64,000 nucleotides of DNA from Clostridium_AF sediminicola (GTDB taxonomy: Bacteria; Bacillota; Clostridia; Clostridiales; Clostridiaceae), in the NCBI RefSeq assembly GCF_050402865.1, contig NZ_BAABMF010000022.1, forward strand, positions 1 to 64,000, written 5' to 3'. Position 1 is the stretch's first letter. Every line of letters starts with the position of its first letter. The notes beneath the pieces are model-generated. The model was not told the origin of the DNA and searched no databases. It worked only from the letters and a program-made list of their open reading frames with translations. Below are positions 17,770 to 26,019 of the stretch, in pieces. A program made the translations under genes and the position numbers.

Positions 17770-18756
17770 ATGAAGAAAGAAACTATACTTGCTACTCCCT
17801 ACGCAAGAAAACTTGCGGATGATTTAAATATTGATATTTCCTTAATTCCAGGAACGGGAGAGTTTAGAAGCATCCTTTCAAAAGATGTGTTAGGCTTTAA
17901 AAAATCAGTGAGAATTACTCCCGTTGCCAAGAGAATGGCAGATTATTATGGATTAGATATTAGTGAATTAGAAAATAATGAAGAGAAAATAAAAAAGAAG
18001 GCTATTTTAGGATTATTAGACGAAAGAGATTTAGTTTTAGGAGCTGAGAAGGAAATTAGTGATGAAGGATTACCGGGAAATGAAGCATCGCCTATGAGGA
18101 AGATCGTTGCTAAAAGAATGCTTGAAAGCATGGAGGTTGCACCGCAATATACATTATTTAGTGAAATTGATACAACTAATCTATTTGATCTTATAAAAAA
18201 TTCAAATTTAATGTTTAATAAACTAAATGGTGAGAAATTAACAGTTACGGATTTTCTAGTTAAAATAGTGGCTTTGGCTCTGGAAAAGCATCCAATAATA
18301 AATTCATCCTATGCAGATAATCGCATAATAAACCATAAAGAAATTCATATGGGTGTAGCTGTAGCCTTGGATGATGGGCTTATAGTTCCTGTTATAAAGG
18401 ATGCAAATAAAAGTTCAATAAGTGATATTCATATAGTAGGAAAGAATCTTTATAAAAGTGCAAGGGAAGGGAAATTAGTTGGAAATAAGTGTACGGGAAG
18501 TACCTTTACAATTAGTAATATGGGAATGTATCCTATTGACTTTGCTACCCCAATTATTAATCAGCCAGAAAGTGGTATATTAGCCGTTGGGCAGACTGAG
18601 GAAAAACCAGTTGTCAGGGATGGGGAGATAGTTATTAGAAAAATGACAGGTTTCAGCTTAACCTTAGATCATAGACATATTGATGGAATTGAAGGTTGTA
18701 AATTCTTAAAAACCCTTAAGGAACTATTACAGGAACCATTGTGTATTTTACTATAG
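17770..18756 (+). CDS. acoC: Dihydrolipoyl acyltransferase E2 lacking a lipoyl domain
   Basis: 328 aa. It begins directly with a peripheral-subunit-binding domain (ATPYARKLADDLNIDISLIP), then a second similar segment (ITPVAKRMADYYGLDISELE), then the catalytic acyltransferase domain from about 105, ending with LDHRHIDG (catalytic His301, Asp305). The usual N-terminal lipoyl domain (about 80 aa with an ETDK-like lysine) is absent, and the lipoyl domain instead begins the E3 gene 26 bp downstream. Duplicated binding domains could hold both E1 and E3, with acyl groups delivered in trans from the E3-borne lipoyl arm. The start follows AAGGAGTGAG. Confidence 0.9.
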   Translation: MKKETILATPYARKLADDLNIDISLIPGTGEFRSILSKDVLGFKKSVRITPVAKRMADYYGLDISELENNEEKIKKKAILGLLDERDLVLGAEKEISDEGLPGNEASPMRKIVAKRMLESMEVAPQYTLFSEIDTTNLFDLIKNSNLMFNKLNGEKLTVTDFLVKIVALALEKHPIINSSYADNRIINHKEIHMGVAVALDDGLIVPVIKDANKSSISDIHIVGKNLYKSAREGKLVGNKCTGSTFTISNMGMYPIDFATPIINQPESGILAVGQTEEKPVVRDGEIVIRKMTGFSLTLDHRHIDGIEGCKFLKTLKELLQEPLCILL

Positions 18757-18782
18757 GATAGCAGGAAAAGGAGGCGGTTTAT

Positions 18783-20486
18783 ATGGGACAATTTATGATA
18801 ATGCCTAAACTTGACATGTCTATGGAGGAAGGCAAACTGTTGAAATGGATGTGTAAGGAAGGCGATAAAATTGAAAAGGGTGACCCGGTTTTTGAGGTAG
18901 AGACTGGAAAGGTGAATTTAGAAGTTGAAGCCATAGTTGAGGGAACTATTCTAAAGTTATATAGAAAAGAGGGTGAAATGGTAGAAGTGAATTCTCCTAT
19001 TGCTTTTGTGGGGCAGGAAGGAGAAGAAATACCTTCTTTAGAAAACAACTCAAAGGATCAAGATGAAAAAGAAGAGACCATAAAAAAAATTGAAACACAA
19101 GAAGAAACAGCATCTGAGCAATATGATTTATGTGTCATTGGAGCAGGACCAGGAGGATATGTTGCGGCAATTAGGGCTGCTCAATTAGGAGCTAAGGTAG
19201 CTGTCATTGAAAAGGAAAAGCTTGGCGGCACTTGCTTGAACTGGGGTTGTATTCCTACTAAATCATTAGTTCATCATGCTAAAGTATGGAATACAATAAA
19301 AAATGCTGAAAAATACGGATTTAAATCAAAGGATTCAGCCTTTGAATGGGAAAAAATTATTAATAGGAAAGACAAAGTTGTTAATACATTGGTTGATGGT
19401 ATAAATAAATTATTCACGAAAAATAGAATTGAGCTGATAAATGGAAAAGCTGAAATTTTGACAGGAAATAAGATTAAAGTTAAAAATAAAGACAAAGAAG
19501 ATATAATTTTAGCTAAAAATATTATTATTGCAACTGGTACAGAATCCAGTTCAGTTAAGATACCAACTGAAGGAAATGTGAGATTCAAAGATATTAAGGA
19601 AATTCTAGATTTAACAAGTCTTCCAAAGAAGCTTTGTATAATTGGAGGAGGCGTTATAGGAGTAGAGATGGCAAGTATTTTCTCTGCATTTGGAGTAGAG
19701 GTTTCTATAGTTGAGATGCTACCAAAGCTTATTCCTATGATGGATAATGATGTTATAGGCTTGCTGCAGCAAGAATTCAAGGAAAAAGGAATAAATGTAT
19801 ATACTAAAACTATAGTAGAAAAGATTACAGAAAGTAACAAAAGATACAAAGTACATTTAAGTAATGGAAGTTCAATAGATTCTGATGAAATATTAGTAGC
19901 AATAGGCAGAAAACCAAATAATGATTCATTCAAGAATATCAAGCTGAAAACAGATGATAAAGGCTATATAAAAGTAGATAATAAGCTTAGAACAAATGTT
20001 GAAAATATATATGCTATAGGGGATATTACAAATAAGCTTCAGCTTGCTCATGTAGCATCTCACCAGGGAATAGCTGCAGTAGAAAATATGTTTGGTGAAG
20101 AAAAAGAAATGAGATATGATGTAGTTCCAAATTGTATTTTCACTGACCTGGAAATTGGAAGTGTTGGAATAACAGAGGAAGAGGCCAAAAATAGAAAGCT
20201 GCCATATAAGACATTTAAATTTCCATTTATGGCATTAGGTAAGGCTTTAGCTTCAGATGATACTAGAGGATTTATAAAAATAATAGCAGATGAGCGTTGG
20301 GGTGAAATATTAGGGGCTCATATAATAGGCCCAGACGCAGCCCATTTAATTGCAGAGATAGCAGTAGTTATGGAATTGGAAGGAACAGTACATGAATTAT
20401 CAGATATTATTCATGCTCACCCTACGCTTTCAGAAGGTATTATGGAAGCAGCGGCTGGTATAGTTGATAAAGCTATACATGTTTAA
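18783..20486 (+). CDS. acoL: Dihydrolipoamide dehydrogenase E3 with N-terminal lipoyl domain
   Basis: 567 aa. Residues 1-80 are a lipoyl domain with the attachment lysine in EVETGKVNLEVEA (Lys43). A charged linker (81-112) follows. The E3 part has the FAD motif VIGAGPGGYVAAI, the redox disulfide GGTCLNWGC (Cys151, Cys156), NAD motif GGGVIGVEMASIF and C-terminal HAHPTLSE with the catalytic His. E3 reoxidises dihydrolipoamide and reduces NAD. Fused lipoyl-E3 proteins are known in bacteria including Clostridium magnum AcoL and pneumococcal Lpd; here it appears to carry the only lipoyl domain of the complex. Confidence 0.94.
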   Translation: MGQFMIMPKLDMSMEEGKLLKWMCKEGDKIEKGDPVFEVETGKVNLEVEAIVEGTILKLYRKEGEMVEVNSPIAFVGQEGEEIPSLENNSKDQDEKEETIKKIETQEETASEQYDLCVIGAGPGGYVAAIRAAQLGAKVAVIEKEKLGGTCLNWGCIPTKSLVHHAKVWNTIKNAEKYGFKSKDSAFEWEKIINRKDKVVNTLVDGINKLFTKNRIELINGKAEILTGNKIKVKNKDKEDIILAKNIIIATGTESSSVKIPTEGNVRFKDIKEILDLTSLPKKLCIIGGGVIGVEMASIFSAFGVEVSIVEMLPKLIPMMDNDVIGLLQQEFKEKGINVYTKTIVEKITESNKRYKVHLSNGSSIDSDEILVAIGRKPNNDSFKNIKLKTDDKGYIKVDNKLRTNVENIYAIGDITNKLQLAHVASHQGIAAVENMFGEEKEMRYDVVPNCIFTDLEIGSVGITEEEAKNRKLPYKTFKFPFMALGKALASDDTRGFIKIIADERWGEILGAHIIGPDAAHLIAEIAVVMELEGTVHELSDIIHAHPTLSEGIMEAAAGIVDKAIHV

Positions 20487-20508
20487 CAGTAGATTAAATT
20501 GCACAAAA

Positions 20509-20536
20509 AATACCACCATTAACAAAGGTGGTATTT
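20509..20536 (+). terminator. Terminator after the dehydrogenase operon
   Basis: AATACCACC (20509-20517) pairs with GGTGGTATT (20527-20535), followed by T5G. An A-run precedes the stem. A strong factor-independent terminator separating acoL from lipB. Confidence 0.88.
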
Positions 20537-20645
20537 TTTGTAAAATAGATTTATTTAGTTATTAAATTCAAAAAGGAATGGAATTAATATATAAGAAATT
20601 TACTAATTTAAGAGATTAAGCCTAACATAAAGCGGGGTTATTATT

Positions 20646-21341
20646 ATGGAGAAATGTTATGTAATAAAATTTGATAGACTAATAGGATATAAAGAAGGAT
20701 TAGAGCTACAGAAGAGAGCTTTTGATTTGATTAATGATGAAAAAAATGAAATGGTAGGCATTATATTAATTATGCAGCATAAAACGGTATTTACTATTGG
20801 GAGAAACGGTGGTAAGGAAAATTTGCTTATTTCTCAAGAAAAATTAGAAGAAGAAGGAATTGAACTTTATGATAGCAGCAGGGGTGGAAATATTACTTAT
20901 CACGGACCAGGACAATTAGTAGCCTATCCATTGTTAAATTTAAATAGATTTAAAAAAGATATTCATTGGTACGTAAGACAATTAGAAGAAGTGGTTATTA
21001 GGACCTTAAAAACATATGGAATAGAAGGGGGAAGAAAGCCTAAATATCCAGGTGTTTGGGTGAAAGACTCTAAAATCACAGCAATTGGAGTGAAGGTAAG
21101 AAGATGGATTACCATGCACGGCTTAGCATTCAATATTTTTGTGAACAAAGAACATTTTAGGTTTATAAATCCATGTGGAATAACTGAATTTGGTATTGCA
21201 TCTCTTGATGACTTTGTCCAAGAGGTAAGTTATTACCAGGTTGAAGATAGAATTGTAGAAAAATTTAAAGAAGTTTTTGAAATAGAGTTGGCAGATTGTA
21301 CAGAAAACAATCGTTTAAAGGAGAAATTATATGAGTTCTAG
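20646..21341 (+). CDS. lipB: Octanoyl-[ACP]:protein N-octanoyltransferase
   Basis: 231 aa, LipB. It transfers octanoate from ACP to the lipoyl-domain lysine, the first step of lipoate synthesis. Visible motifs are RGGNITYHGPGQ (79-90), catalytic Lys143 in SKITAIGVKVRRW and catalytic Cys177 in NPCGI. Its stop overlaps the lipA start by 11 bp, indicating translational coupling. It follows the terminator of the dehydrogenase operon by about 100 bp, so it has its own promoter, although its only clear target in the window is the lipoyl domain at 18783. Confidence 0.94.
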   Translation: MEKCYVIKFDRLIGYKEGLELQKRAFDLINDEKNEMVGIILIMQHKTVFTIGRNGGKENLLISQEKLEEEGIELYDSSRGGNITYHGPGQLVAYPLLNLNRFKKDIHWYVRQLEEVVIRTLKTYGIEGGRKPKYPGVWVKDSKITAIGVKVRRWITMHGLAFNIFVNKEHFRFINPCGITEFGIASLDDFVQEVSYYQVEDRIVEKFKEVFEIELADCTENNRLKEKLYEF

Positions 21342-22212
21342 ACCAGAATGGCTAAAACAAAAATCTCCAAATGCTAAAGTTTTGCAAGAAATGGAAAATA
21401 TATTTAAGGATTTATCACTTCATACTGTTTGTAAAAGTGCTAATTGTCCTAATAGGGGAAAATGTTTTGAAAATAAAACTGCAACTTTTATGATTTTGGG
21501 AAACATATGTACAAGAGGCTGTAGATTTTGTGCAGTGGATAAAGGATGTGCTATGCCATTGGATGTAGAAGAACCATATCATGTTGCTCAGGCTTGCAAA
21601 ACACTAGGATTGAAACATATTGTTGTAACATCAGTAACAAGGGATGATTTAAAAGATGGGGGAGCACAACATTTTGCTGAAACAGTTAAAGAAATAAGAA
21701 AATTGAATCCGGCTACTACAATTGAATTATTGATTCCAGATTTAAAGGGGAATTGGAATGCTCTTAAAAAAATTGTAGAAGCTAAACCTGATATTATTAA
21801 TCATAATATTGAGACTACACCAGTTTTATACAGTGAAGTAAGACCGAACGCAGTGTATGAAAGGTCTGTAGAATTATTAAGACAAGTGAAAATTATGGAT
21901 AGTAAAATTTATACCAAGTCTGGAATGATGCTTGGATTAGGAGAAGTTTATGAGGATGTTATCGGAGTTATGGATGATTTGATTGAAATAAATTGTGATA
22001 TTATCACTTTAGGCCAATATCTTAGACCATCGAAAGAACATATACCAATTAAGGAATTTGTAAGTCCGGAAAAATTTCAAGAATTCAAAAATATTGCGCT
22101 TGAAAAAGGATTTAAATTTGTTGCATCAGCACCTTTTGTTAGAAGTTCCTATAAAGCTTTTGAAGGTATGAAGGAATTAATGAAATTTAAATCTATGAAT
22201 AATCCGGGATAA
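21331..22212 (+). CDS. lipA: Lipoyl synthase
   Basis: 293 aa radical-SAM enzyme that inserts two sulfur atoms into octanoyl-lysine. The auxiliary-cluster cysteines (VCKSANCPNRGKC: Cys34, Cys39, Cys45), the radical-SAM CX3CX2C (CTRGCRFC: Cys60, Cys64, Cys67) and the C-terminal RSSY serine ligand (VRSSYKAFE) are all present. Length is normal for LipA. It overlaps lipB by 11 bp with RBS AAAGGAG inside lipB. The auxiliary cluster is consumed as the sulfur source, which gives the NifS-like desulfurase at 11073 a plausible role. Confidence 0.95.
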   Translation: MSSRPEWLKQKSPNAKVLQEMENIFKDLSLHTVCKSANCPNRGKCFENKTATFMILGNICTRGCRFCAVDKGCAMPLDVEEPYHVAQACKTLGLKHIVVTSVTRDDLKDGGAQHFAETVKEIRKLNPATTIELLIPDLKGNWNALKKIVEAKPDIINHNIETTPVLYSEVRPNAVYERSVELLRQVKIMDSKIYTKSGMMLGLGEVYEDVIGVMDDLIEINCDIITLGQYLRPSKEHIPIKEFVSPEKFQEFKNIALEKGFKFVASAPFVRSSYKAFEGMKELMKFKSMNNPG

Positions 22213-22281
22213 ATAATATGAGGGGTGTATGGTTAAAATCCATCAGCAGTTTAAAGTAAGCAAATAAAAGGGAGTGAAAAA

Positions 22282-22392
22282 ATGGGATTTAAAATGCTAA
22301 TCATTAATCCAGGTTCTACTTCAACAAAAATAGGTGTCTATGAAGATAATAAAGAACCACCACTTTTCTTCTATAAATTAAAGTTGGAGTAA
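22282..22392 (+). pseudogene. buk: Butyrate kinase, N-terminal fragment
   Basis: A good RBS (AAGGGAGTG) and ATG 22282 lead into MGFKMLIINPGSTSTKIGVY, the phosphate-binding N-terminus of butyrate kinases (acetokinase family). After YEDNKE the sequence no longer matches and stops after 36 codons, whereas the family has about 355 residues. The rest of the gene is deleted. The start of a butyrate/branched-chain kinase behind lipA hints that the ancestral operon once converted the dehydrogenase's acyl product to an acyl phosphate and ATP. Confidence 0.8.
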
Positions 22393-22667
22393 AATTATTA
22401 TAATCTAGCATGTCCTAATCGTATTTGAATATTATTTATGGTACAAAAATTTTAAGTAATTCTAATAATAAGCTAGTAAATGTACGTTTCTATGTGTCTA
22501 ATCAGACTGGAACAGTCTAATATCATCGTATATTTAAAAATAGTACAGAACAGTTTTTGGAAAAGATGAGACATTATTTGATAAAAATTAGAAATCATCC
22601 AACTGAATGGCCAAGTTGTATGATAACTTTTGATCATCCAGATGACGGTGGTAATAATTAAATCAAT
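22393..22667 (+). other. Gene-poor stretch with an eroded coding remnant
   Basis: No complete gene. A short frame at about 22540-22660 reads KNSTEQFLEKMRHYLIKIRN then HPTEWPSCMITFDHPDDGGN and stops. It has no start or RBS and no family I recognise, and probably is the tail of a lost gene. Confidence 0.35.
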
Positions 22668-22718
22668 AAATTATAAGGGAGCTTATTTGGTGCAGCCAAT
22701 TTAGCTCCTTTATAATTT
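22668..22718 (+). terminator. Strong terminator with 16-bp stem
   Basis: AAATTATAAGGGAGCT (22668-22683) pairs with AGCTCCTTTATAATTT (22703-22718). It follows the eroded frame and may terminate transcripts from either side. From 22719 to 23135 nothing else was identified. Confidence 0.75.
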
Positions 22719-23135
22719 GTCATTGTCTTTACATAAATGGGTTTGTCATGGAGAGAAGAGGAGGGCATAGCTATTTATGTATTTCTTAATTAAAACGAAG
22801 AATGGACATGACTTTCAGTGAGGATAATGTTTGCCAGCTTTTCAATGCTTGTAAATATTATTTTTACTGAAAGCTTGTCAATTTGTCTAAGTATAATCTG
22901 ATATATCTTGTAACGGAGCTGCTGCACAGTTCTTTAGATTAAAGTGACTTGAAGGATGAAAGTGTATTAAATCTATTAGAAATGTTCAGCAGATTATTAC
23001 AATTGATATTGAAGTAATTACTGGTGATATAGAAGTAGAAATAATTTCAATCATTTTTCTTGAAATGGACAGTTTCTGTCCTGTTGTCTATGCTAATATG
23101 CCTATATCACAGAAAAAGAAATTAGGAGGATGAAA

Positions 23136-24059
23136 ATGAAAAATTCAGTTTCAAGAACAGGGGAAATAGTATTAGGGGTATTAGGAGTATTATCGGGATT
23201 AATAGGCTCATTCTTTGCATTGTTTATAGGAGGATTATCTGACACATTTAAAGGAGATTCAGGTGGATTTGGAGGTTTATCTTTTGCAGCTTTTATTTTT
23301 TCAATAACAGGTATTATTTCAATAATATTAATAAGAAAAAATAGAAAGTTATCAGGTTGGGGATTTGTAGTTTCAGGGATTGGTACTTTTATATCAATTT
23401 TCTTTGCAGGGATACTTCCTTCAACATTATTTTTGATAGCAGGGATAATGATGCTTAAAAGAAAGGTTCCAGAACAAATTGAAAGCTCTAGAAATGAACT
23501 AAAAACAAAATCTAGCAATGAAAATATAAATATTAAAAAGAATAAGAAGTTAATGATGATTATGGGAAGTATTGTTGGAGTTATATTAATTATTGGGATC
23601 ATTGGATCAGTTTTTACAGATGGTTCTGAAAGAGAGTCTATATCTATTCATTATAGTATAGGTGATTTTGTAGAAGTTGGAGGGTTAGAATACACAGTAT
23701 TAAGTATTAGTGTTGCTGAATCACTTGAAAATGAATATATGAATGCAACTGCTCAAGGGATATATTGTATTGTAGAAGTTAATGTGAAGAATAATGACAA
23801 AGAGAGTAGAATGATTGATACATCATTATTCAAACTCATAGAAGAGGACGGTACAGAATATACTGCTGATTACACTGCTGGTGATTGTATTGAAGGGAAT
23901 GGAGATTTCTTTTTAAATTCGTTGAATCCAAAATTCCAACAATCTGGATACATTGTATTTGATGTATTAGATCCAAATAAGTTTTACCAATTAGAAGTTT
24001 CAGGAGGAATGATTTCAGGGAAAACAGAATTGATATCACTTGTTAATAAGCAACGGTGA
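23136..24059 (+). CDS. Membrane protein with DUF4064-like and DUF4352-like parts
   Basis: About 307 aa from ATG 23136, which fits AGGAGG at 23125-23130; ATG 23130 is too close. Three or four hydrophobic helices (about 8-30, 48-67, 75-107) resemble DUF4064. A basic cytoplasmic linker, another helix (about 142-163) and an extracytoplasmic C-terminal domain (about 175-300) resembling DUF4352 immunoglobulin-like domains (YSIGDFVEVGGLEYTVLSI and VNVKNNDKESRMI) follow. Such proteins are usually surface-exposed and of unknown role. It stands alone upstream of the WYL regulator. Confidence 0.7.
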   Translation: MKNSVSRTGEIVLGVLGVLSGLIGSFFALFIGGLSDTFKGDSGGFGGLSFAAFIFSITGIISIILIRKNRKLSGWGFVVSGIGTFISIFFAGILPSTLFLIAGIMMLKRKVPEQIESSRNELKTKSSNENINIKKNKKLMMIMGSIVGVILIIGIIGSVFTDGSERESISIHYSIGDFVEVGGLEYTVLSISVAESLENEYMNATAQGIYCIVEVNVKNNDKESRMIDTSLFKLIEEDGTEYTADYTAGDCIEGNGDFFLNSLNPKFQQSGYIVFDVLDPNKFYQLEVSGGMISGKTELISLVNKQR

Positions 24060-24251
24060 ATTTGTAAATAAGAGATTTCTTGAAAAAATAAAGCTTGTTT
24101 AAAATATCATAAAAAATATTGGTTGAAAAAGAATAAATATGGGCTAAAAATATACAAAATATTCGAAAGAAATATGATATATTGTAGATGAAATTAAAAA
24201 TATGTTATAGTTTGTTGAAATATACTTTAATAAAGTTAGATGGTGATAAAA

Positions 24252-25280
24252 ATGAAAGATTATGTAAAAGGTTATAGAATAAAAAAACCACAGGCGCTGT
24301 TAATTATGTATAGAACTTTAATTTCAGGCGGTAGGATAAAAAAGAAAAAATTCGTTGAGGATTTTAACGTTAATGAAAAGACTATTGAAAGATATATAAA
24401 GGATATTAACCGTAGTTTTGAAGATGAGGGTAAAAGTGATTTTTTTGATATGAAAATTGAGTATGATAAAAAAGAAAAAATTTATGAATTGAAATCAAAA
24501 GACAGTCCATTTTTTACAAAAGAAGAAATCTTATCCATATCAAAGATATGTTTAGAGAGCAGAGGACTAAGTAAAAATCAGATGGAAAAGATCTTAAAAA
24601 AATTAATAAAAAATCATTGTTACTCTGATTGGGAAGATATCAATAAAATCATTTTCAGAGAGAAAAATACTTATCATGAGCCTAAGCATAAAGATGAAAA
24701 TTTGATAAATAAGATTTGGGATTTAACAAAAGCTATTCGAGAAAATCGAAAAATGACTATTAATTATAGAAAAGTGGGTAAAAATGGGAAATTATCTGAG
24801 AAAATTACTAAAAGAAAATTAATACCTTCGGCTTTATTATTTTCAGAGTTTTATTTTTATCTAATAGCTTTTATCGAATGGGATGATGGCAATAAGAGTA
24901 GTAAAGTAATCCCTTACAGAGTAGATAGAATTCTATCATATGAACTATTAGATGAAGGATATAGATTAGACTCAAATTCAAAAGTTGATGACGGAGAATT
25001 AAGAGAAGATGCCCATTACATGCAGTTTGGAGAATTGGAAAGAGTAGAGTTTAGATTTAGTGGTAAATCAATTGAAGCAGTAGAAGATAAATTACCAAAT
25101 GCTGAAATTAAAGATATAGGTAATGGTGAGTATATTGTTAGAGTAAAAGGATATGTAAAGGGTCTTAAAATGTGGCTTCTTAGTCAAGGTGCTGCTGTTG
25201 AAGTTTTGAAACCTGATGGATTCAGGAAAGAGATGGCTGAGGAAGTTGAGAAGATGGTTTTAGGGTATAGAGGAAAATAA
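24252..25280 (+). CDS. WYL-domain transcriptional regulator
   Basis: About 342 aa. An N-terminal HTH of the DeoR-like type (RTLISGGRIKKKKFVEDFNV then NEKTIERYIKDINRSFED) is followed by a WYL domain, which has a family-typical ligand-binding region (TINYRKVGKNGKLSEKITKR, PYRVDRILSYELLDE), and a C-terminal WCX extension. WYL proteins often bind nucleotides or single-stranded DNA and frequently regulate anti-phage loci. It is on the same strand about 740 bp upstream of the dynamin operon, with eroded DNA between. A regulatory link is possible but the gap makes co-transcription unlikely. Confidence 0.85.
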   Translation: MKDYVKGYRIKKPQALLIMYRTLISGGRIKKKKFVEDFNVNEKTIERYIKDINRSFEDEGKSDFFDMKIEYDKKEKIYELKSKDSPFFTKEEILSISKICLESRGLSKNQMEKILKKLIKNHCYSDWEDINKIIFREKNTYHEPKHKDENLINKIWDLTKAIRENRKMTINYRKVGKNGKLSEKITKRKLIPSALLFSEFYFYLIAFIEWDDGNKSSKVIPYRVDRILSYELLDEGYRLDSNSKVDDGELREDAHYMQFGELERVEFRFSGKSIEAVEDKLPNAEIKDIGNGEYIVRVKGYVKGLKMWLLSQGAAVEVLKPDGFRKEMAEEVEKMVLGYRGK

Positions 25281-26019
25281 GATTAACTAAGTATATCAGT
25301 TTTATCTATGGAAGGAAAAGTATGTATTTAGAAAATGTTCGTCATAATGTTGATGTTTCAAATGAATAGTATATGTTGGCTAAAAAGGTGAAGACGTTGC
25401 TATTTATTTGAAAGATAGCTATTAGTATAGGCACTCTCTATATATATTTATTTATACAAGCTATGGAAAAATATATTCGTGCTAAAATATTTAAATTGGT
25501 TAATCTAAATTTAGAATATTTCAGTGATAAAAACAAAAGCCACTCAATTCAAAGTGCAGTTGAGCTCCTTGTGAAAATCATAAGCCCAGATAAAGTGATT
25601 CAACAACAAATTAAACGGTAGTTAAATACATATGTTTTTCAGGATATAAAATTCCAATAATTACATAATAGTTTGATGTATCCTTATTATAGTTAAAAAT
25701 ATGATTGTTATTCTAGGATTGATTATGATAAAAATGATTGCGAAATTATAAAATGTAAACTATGTGATTTGAAGGAGTATTTGGAGCAATTGAATAGGTT
25801 ATAAAAGTAGAATCGCCGTGGTTGAAATAGTTACAGCACTCTTTATATAAAAGGCAAAACCCAAATTGCCTATTTCATTTCTTGTTATTTGAAGGTATTA
25901 GGTATTGTTGTGAAGCATGTAGTAACTTGGTTGCTTGTTTTGTGTTTTGGAATTGAAATGAAGAAGATGCTGTCAAGTAAACTCTCAGAAAGGGATAAAA
26001 AAGAAAGAAAGGAATAACT
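25281..26019 (+). other. Eroded intergenic region before the dynamin operon
   Basis: Contains only fragments. A 52-codon frame at 25463-25621 (starting MEKYIRAKIFKLVNLNLEYF) has no RBS. A second frame around 25699-25803 ends CKLCDLKEYLEQLNRL. Neither is a recognised family. They look like tails of deleted genes. AAAGGA at 26008-26013 is the RBS of the next gene. Confidence 0.4.

Noticed and set aside
19274..19942. 222-codon open frame on the minus strand
   Set aside because: Antisense shadow of the lipoamide dehydrogenase; no RBS or family features.
23102..23602. 166-codon minus-strand frame rich in Ile and Pro
   Set aside because: Complement of the membrane protein at 23136; composition reflects the reverse complement of hydrophobic codons.
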